Origin: Archegozetes longisetosus
Lineage: Eukaryota > Arthropoda > Arachnida > Sarcoptiformes > Trhypochthoniidae
Direction of reading: 5' to 3'
Length of the DNA: 64,000 nucleotides
NCBI GenBank assembly: GCA_018873245.2
Contig: JAEMBT020000009.1
Span: 16,115,794 to 16,179,793, forward strand
Below, piece by piece: positions 60,601 through 64,000 of the stretch. Positions within the stretch are counted from its first letter, which is position 1. Each line of letters begins with the position of its first letter. The notes beneath the pieces were generated by a model that was not told the origin of the DNA, ran no database searches, and saw only the letters and a list, made by a program, of their open reading frames with translations. The position numbers were made by a program, and so were the translations under genes.

Positions 60601-60974
60601 TATTTTTATTAAAACAATTTTTTATTTTATTAAGTCAAACAATTAATCCATTTTCTTATCATTATTTAGATACAGCTGAAGGTATAGCACAAGAATTAAT
60701 AACTGCGGGTCTTGTTGACACAAAAGATTTTATTGTAGTGGCAGCTAATTTGCAAAAACTTATTTTAGATCGCTCTTCAACAAAGTCTGTTGTTTTCGCT
60801 TTAGTGAGTTTTGTACAATTGATAATTAGATAATTAGATAGTTTGATAATTTGATAATTTGATAATTTGATAATTGATTTATTAATTAATCATTTTTAGA
60901 ATCCCGGAGACTGTAAAGAAGTATCTGATGAGAAGACACTAACAGGCTTTGCACAACTATCAGTTGCCGATTAA
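57685..60974 (+). CDS. fray: Ste20-family kinase OSR1/SPAK orthologue (Fray)
   Basis: Ser/Thr kinase activated by WNK kinases; it phosphorylates cation-chloride cotransporters for ion and volume control, and Fray is needed for axon ensheathment in flies. Exons: 57685-57760, 59156-59377, 59438-59635, 59693-59904, 59957-60139, 60201-60594, 60670-60803, 60900-60974; all phases match, giving 497 residues (human OSR1 527). The start [12 protein letters not shown] sits in a good context (aagATGg), but the frame is open upstream to 57304, so an extended N-terminus is possible. Features: Gly-loop [34 protein letters not shown] with the ATP-binding Lys, [18 protein letters not shown], activation loop [13 protein letters not shown] with the WNK-target Thr, [17 protein letters not shown]. 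The C-terminal CCT domain for RFxV motifs has [19 protein letters not shown] and [17 protein letters not shown]. The middle linker (~345-420) is Ser/Asn/Gln-rich. Confidence 0.95.
57761..59155. other. Fray intron 1, non-coding
   Basis: 1.4 kb of AT-rich DNA with no repeat array apart from short tatctggactc repeats near 58020-58065. Before the acceptor (aatag at 59155) is a run of gttgtcatac repeats (59055-59125). Confidence 0.6.
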
Positions 60975-60984
60975 CAAACTTAAA

Positions 60985-60990
60985 AATAAA
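60985..60990 (+). terminator. Candidate polyadenylation signal for Fray
   Basis: AATAAA begins 10 bp after the TAA stop, followed by a second overlapping copy (aataaataaat). If used, the 3' UTR would be about 30 bp. Later AATAAA sites (for example near 61379) are alternatives. Confidence 0.4.
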
Positions 60991-61493
60991 TAAATACAGA
61001 TTCGATTTAGGATATATATAGAGAAATTCAGTTATGTTGAAAGCACTTCTCATTTTCTGCTTCAATTCAATGTTGATTATCATTGGTATAAAGAGTCCAT
61101 ATCTTTACAAAGTTATTGCTGTGATGGAAATCGGATAATGGCCTGAGTTTTAGCAAAAATTAGATATAAACCCAAAAATGAATAACTAAATCTAAACCGA
61201 AAACAAGCAAATAACTAATGTTGACCAAACTAATTTAAAAATTTGCTGAAAGGAAGAAAAAATAGGGAATAACATAAAATAATAGTTAAGTAGAAATTAA
61301 GAAAAGAAGAAAAAGAGATGTCATTGAGAATAGTGCCATAAAAATAATAATCATATATATAATATATATTATATAACCTAATAAAATATATGCAATGTTC
61401 CCAAAGTTATATGTATTATAAAATATAAGGTGTTTTTTTAAAGATAACATTACAAATGTGTTTCTATTCAATTATTTGTTGTAAATTAAACTC

Positions 61494-61495
<2 letters not shown>

Positions 61496-61528
<33 letters not shown>
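61496..61528. repeat. (TTA)n microsatellite
   Basis: Eleven uninterrupted trinucleotides. Confidence 0.95.
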
Positions 61529-61530
<2 letters not shown>

Positions 61531-61737
61531 GAGTTCTGCTAAAGTTTGACAGATAATCAAACATTTCATACAAATATTGAACAATTTTCTAATAATTATA
61601 ATTAATCTGTTTTTAATAAAACATTGCGCTAATGTTTACTTGTGCATCTATGATTACTAGTTGCAATCTTTACTAGATATTTACTAGTAGTTTGGTGATG
61701 AATGTTTAATTAGATGTTTGTTTGATAAGTGAGTATT

Positions 61738-61822
61738 TGAAATGGTCTGAAATGGTCTGAAATGGTCTGAAATAGCCTGAAATAGCCTGAAATAGCCTGA
61801 AATAGCCTGAAATAGCCCGAAA
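61738..61822. repeat. Decamer array (aatggtctga to aatagcctga)
   Basis: Three copies of aatggtctga are followed by four of aatagcctga and degenerate ends, a clean switch between two variants. Confidence 0.95.
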
Positions 61823-62129
61823 TGATCTAAATGTTTATCAAATCTCTAATAGGGATTAAAAGTATTATATAACAGACTACAGGCGTTAAACTAATAGAAA
61901 AGTTGACGAACAAACAAACAAAACGTGCAGAAAGTGAAGAGTATGAGATGAGACAGTTGTGATTGAATAGATGAATTGTAATGCATCATAGCGATATGTA
62001 TAATGATTAAGAATTAATGGCTTTTTAATGGGGTGCGGTTCACATGTTTGTATTTGTGTGTTCTTTGGGATCACCGCTAGTCAAAGGTTAACATCTGATT
62101 AATGATGGTTAATATTTGTGTAAATGAAA

Positions 62130-62290
62130 AGTTAGTGAAGAGTTAGTGAAAAGTTAGCCAAATCTAAATATTGAATATTAGCGTAAATGAAAAGTTAGTG
62201 AAAAGTTAGTGAAAAGTTAGTGAAAAGTTAGTGAAAAGTTAATCAAAAGTTAGTAAAAAGTTAGTAAAAAGTTAGTGTAAAAAGTTAACC
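62130..62290. repeat. 11-bp array (gtgaaaagtta)
   Basis: About a dozen copies, interrupted once around 62155-62185 by a different segment (gccaaatctaaatattgaat) and ending in gtaaaaagtta variants. Confidence 0.9.
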
Positions 62291-62589
62291 AAATATACAT
62301 ATGGTAACTACCATATGACAATGTGGCCCTTGAGTGAGATAAAACTGATGGTTAAGGGCTGTGGAAGAATCTAATAAAAGCTCCACCCGAACAATAATAT
62401 GATAATAAGAAAGTATTAAAAGTACTGATTTTTATAGCTTAGCATTGCCATAAAATGTTAATAAATCTTAACCTAACCTAACCGTTAACTTATTTAATGG
62501 AGCTTTATCTCATCATGATAAAACATATTTAATCTAATTATAGAATCTAAATTCTATTCTTTTATTTTATATATCATTCTTTGTTAGAT

Positions 62590-62715
62590 TTTTTGTTAGA
62601 TTCTCTATATAAGATTCTGTATAAGATTCTGTATAAGATTCTGTATGAGATTCTGTATAAGATTCCCTATCAGATTCTCTATCAGATTCTCTATTAGATT
62701 CTCTATGAGATTCCG
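62590..62715. repeat. 12-bp array (agattctgtata)
   Basis: About ten copies with tctctatc and tctgtatg variants. Confidence 0.9.
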
Positions 62716-63174
62716 GTCATTCTCACCAAAATATCTTAAATCAATTCAATCAGAATTGAGTCATAGTTAGGAAATAGTGATTATGGCTATGATTTCATTT
62801 ATTATACATTTAAACCTTTCTGGTAACATGTAGTTAAGTTGTTTTCTAAAACCAATCAATGTTGAGCCATGTTTTTCAGTGTGATTTTTATATTGCTTTT
62901 GAAGAGCCACTTAAGTGCATGTGAGAGTTAGAGAGATTGCTGTATAATCTAATTGTGTTCAGTTACAGTCGACTCTCTGTACATTGGAGTTGGATGTGGT
63001 AGACACTTTCCAAAATATTATTTGGTTCACAGACTGTGCATACTATATCGGATATAGTGAACTTCTGTAATTATCAATGGGTTTCTAATGCGTTAGGCTG
63101 TTCTTTATGATGAGAGATGATTGTATACAGTTAATTGTGTGTAACTTGAACACGTAGTTAAATAGTTTTAAACA

Positions 63175-63204
63175 AGAAGAAGAAGAAGAAGAAGAAGAAG
63201 AAGA
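63175..63204. repeat. (GAA)n microsatellite
   Basis: Nine or ten GAA/AGA trinucleotides with one interruption at the right end. Confidence 0.95.
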
Positions 63205-64000
63205 AAAAGAAGTAAGTTTAGACTTAATATCTAAAAACATAATATAGCTTTATGTTGAAAACATATAGGTTTGACTGTACTTATTGTGACCACTAGACGT
63301 CTAGACAACATTTGTATTGAAAAGTGAAATTAATCGTTTTGAACACACTGCAAATGGTTTTGTGGATGAGAACATCTATAGAAAATAGATATTATTTCAA
63401 ATAATTGAGTATATTTTCACTTGAATAAATACCAATTTGATTGCCTAAACTTTTAATAGTCGTACATTTTAGTTACTGTAATAGTCAGTTAGGTTAAGCT
63501 GAATTTTCAGTGAGTGAATGCTGAATTTCATTGACAGAATGCTGAATTTTTAGTCACTAAAAGCTTAATCAATATTGAACTGCAACCATCCATCCAAATA
63601 TTTTAATGATACCTTTAAACTGTTTGTGTAGAGTTTATCTAAAATAGTTTGATAGTTTAGATTTGAAAAACTATACTTTAATAATAATGTTTAGAAACCT
63701 AAATAAGTCTAATAGAGATTAATATAAAGAGTGAATTAAAGTTAGTATTGAATTATTTATATCTAATTTTAATAAAAACAATGCATTATTTAATATAATC
63801 TATAGTAATAAAAGTTGAAAATAAGCAAAAGTTAGAAATAAATAATAAAGAAATAAAAGTCAGAAGAGTTTGAAGAGTGTTAGAAGTTATAAATATTAGA
63901 ATGTTATAAATTCATTTCTTAGTAATATTTATGGAACGGATATACTATAGTCATAAATATAGTGTATTTAGTAATTCGTTATTTTTTTTATAGCGTTTAT

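Larger units (their letters stand above)
60991..64000. other. Gene-free right end of the window
   Basis: No exon recognised on either strand in 3 kb. It contains simple and tandem repeats: (TTA)n 61496-61528, a decamer array 61738-61822, an 11-mer array 62130-62290, a 12-mer array 62590-62715 and (GAA)n 63175-63204. A short CCTAA tract lies at 62468-62485. Confidence 0.6.

Overview
This window is nuclear DNA from an animal, almost certainly an arthropod. It is strongly AT-rich and all of its genes are split by spliceosomal GT-AG introns, many only 53-100 bp long. Microsatellites and minisatellites are dense, and degenerate tracts of CCTAA/TTAGG, the canonical arthropod telomere-type pentamer, are scattered through introns and intergenic DNA. 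The encoded proteins are clear animal orthologues that resemble arthropod versions most. A mite or other small chelicerate would fit the compact introns, but I cannot fix the taxon from the sequence alone. Exon boundaries below were worked out by hand from reading frame, GT/AG sites and remembered family conservation, not by alignment software. Layout: (1) 798-13823, plus strand, the 3' portion of a class B neuropeptide GPCR of the PDF-receptor type; its 5' exons lie left of the window. (2) 17545-22513, plus, a complete 11-exon phosphorylase kinase alpha regulatory subunit (1207 residues). (3) 23923-39506, plus, a complete NompC/TRPN mechanotransduction channel with 29 ankyrin repeats and an unusually long N-terminal tail. 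A small antisense ORF lies in one of its introns. (4) 42705-43589, plus, an HMGB/Dsp1-type two-box chromatin protein. (5) 45051-45664, plus, a complex I accessory subunit NDUFC2/B14.5b; its 5' splice structure is ambiguous. (6) 46288-46892, minus, the proteasome maturation factor POMP/UMP1, tail to tail with (5). (7) 57685-60974, plus, an OSR1/SPAK/Fray Ste20 kinase, with a possible upstream 5' exon at 56702. The stretches between are gene-poor: a 9.8 kb interval (46.9-56.7 kb) and the right end (61-64 kb) hold mainly tandem repeats and a few miniature inverted-repeat elements. The genes have unrelated roles: neuropeptide signalling, glycogen control, mechanosensation, chromatin, respiration, proteasome assembly and ion/volume signalling. 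They look like an ordinary eukaryotic neighbourhood, not an operon or a functional cluster. I saw no rRNA, tRNA, CRISPR array, intact transposase or viral gene. I also found no convincing new multi-gene system. The observations most worth a second look are the exon-per-ankyrin-repeat layout of NompC, the nested antisense membrane-protein ORF, two small inverted-repeat elements, and tandem repeats abutting the start codons of two genes.
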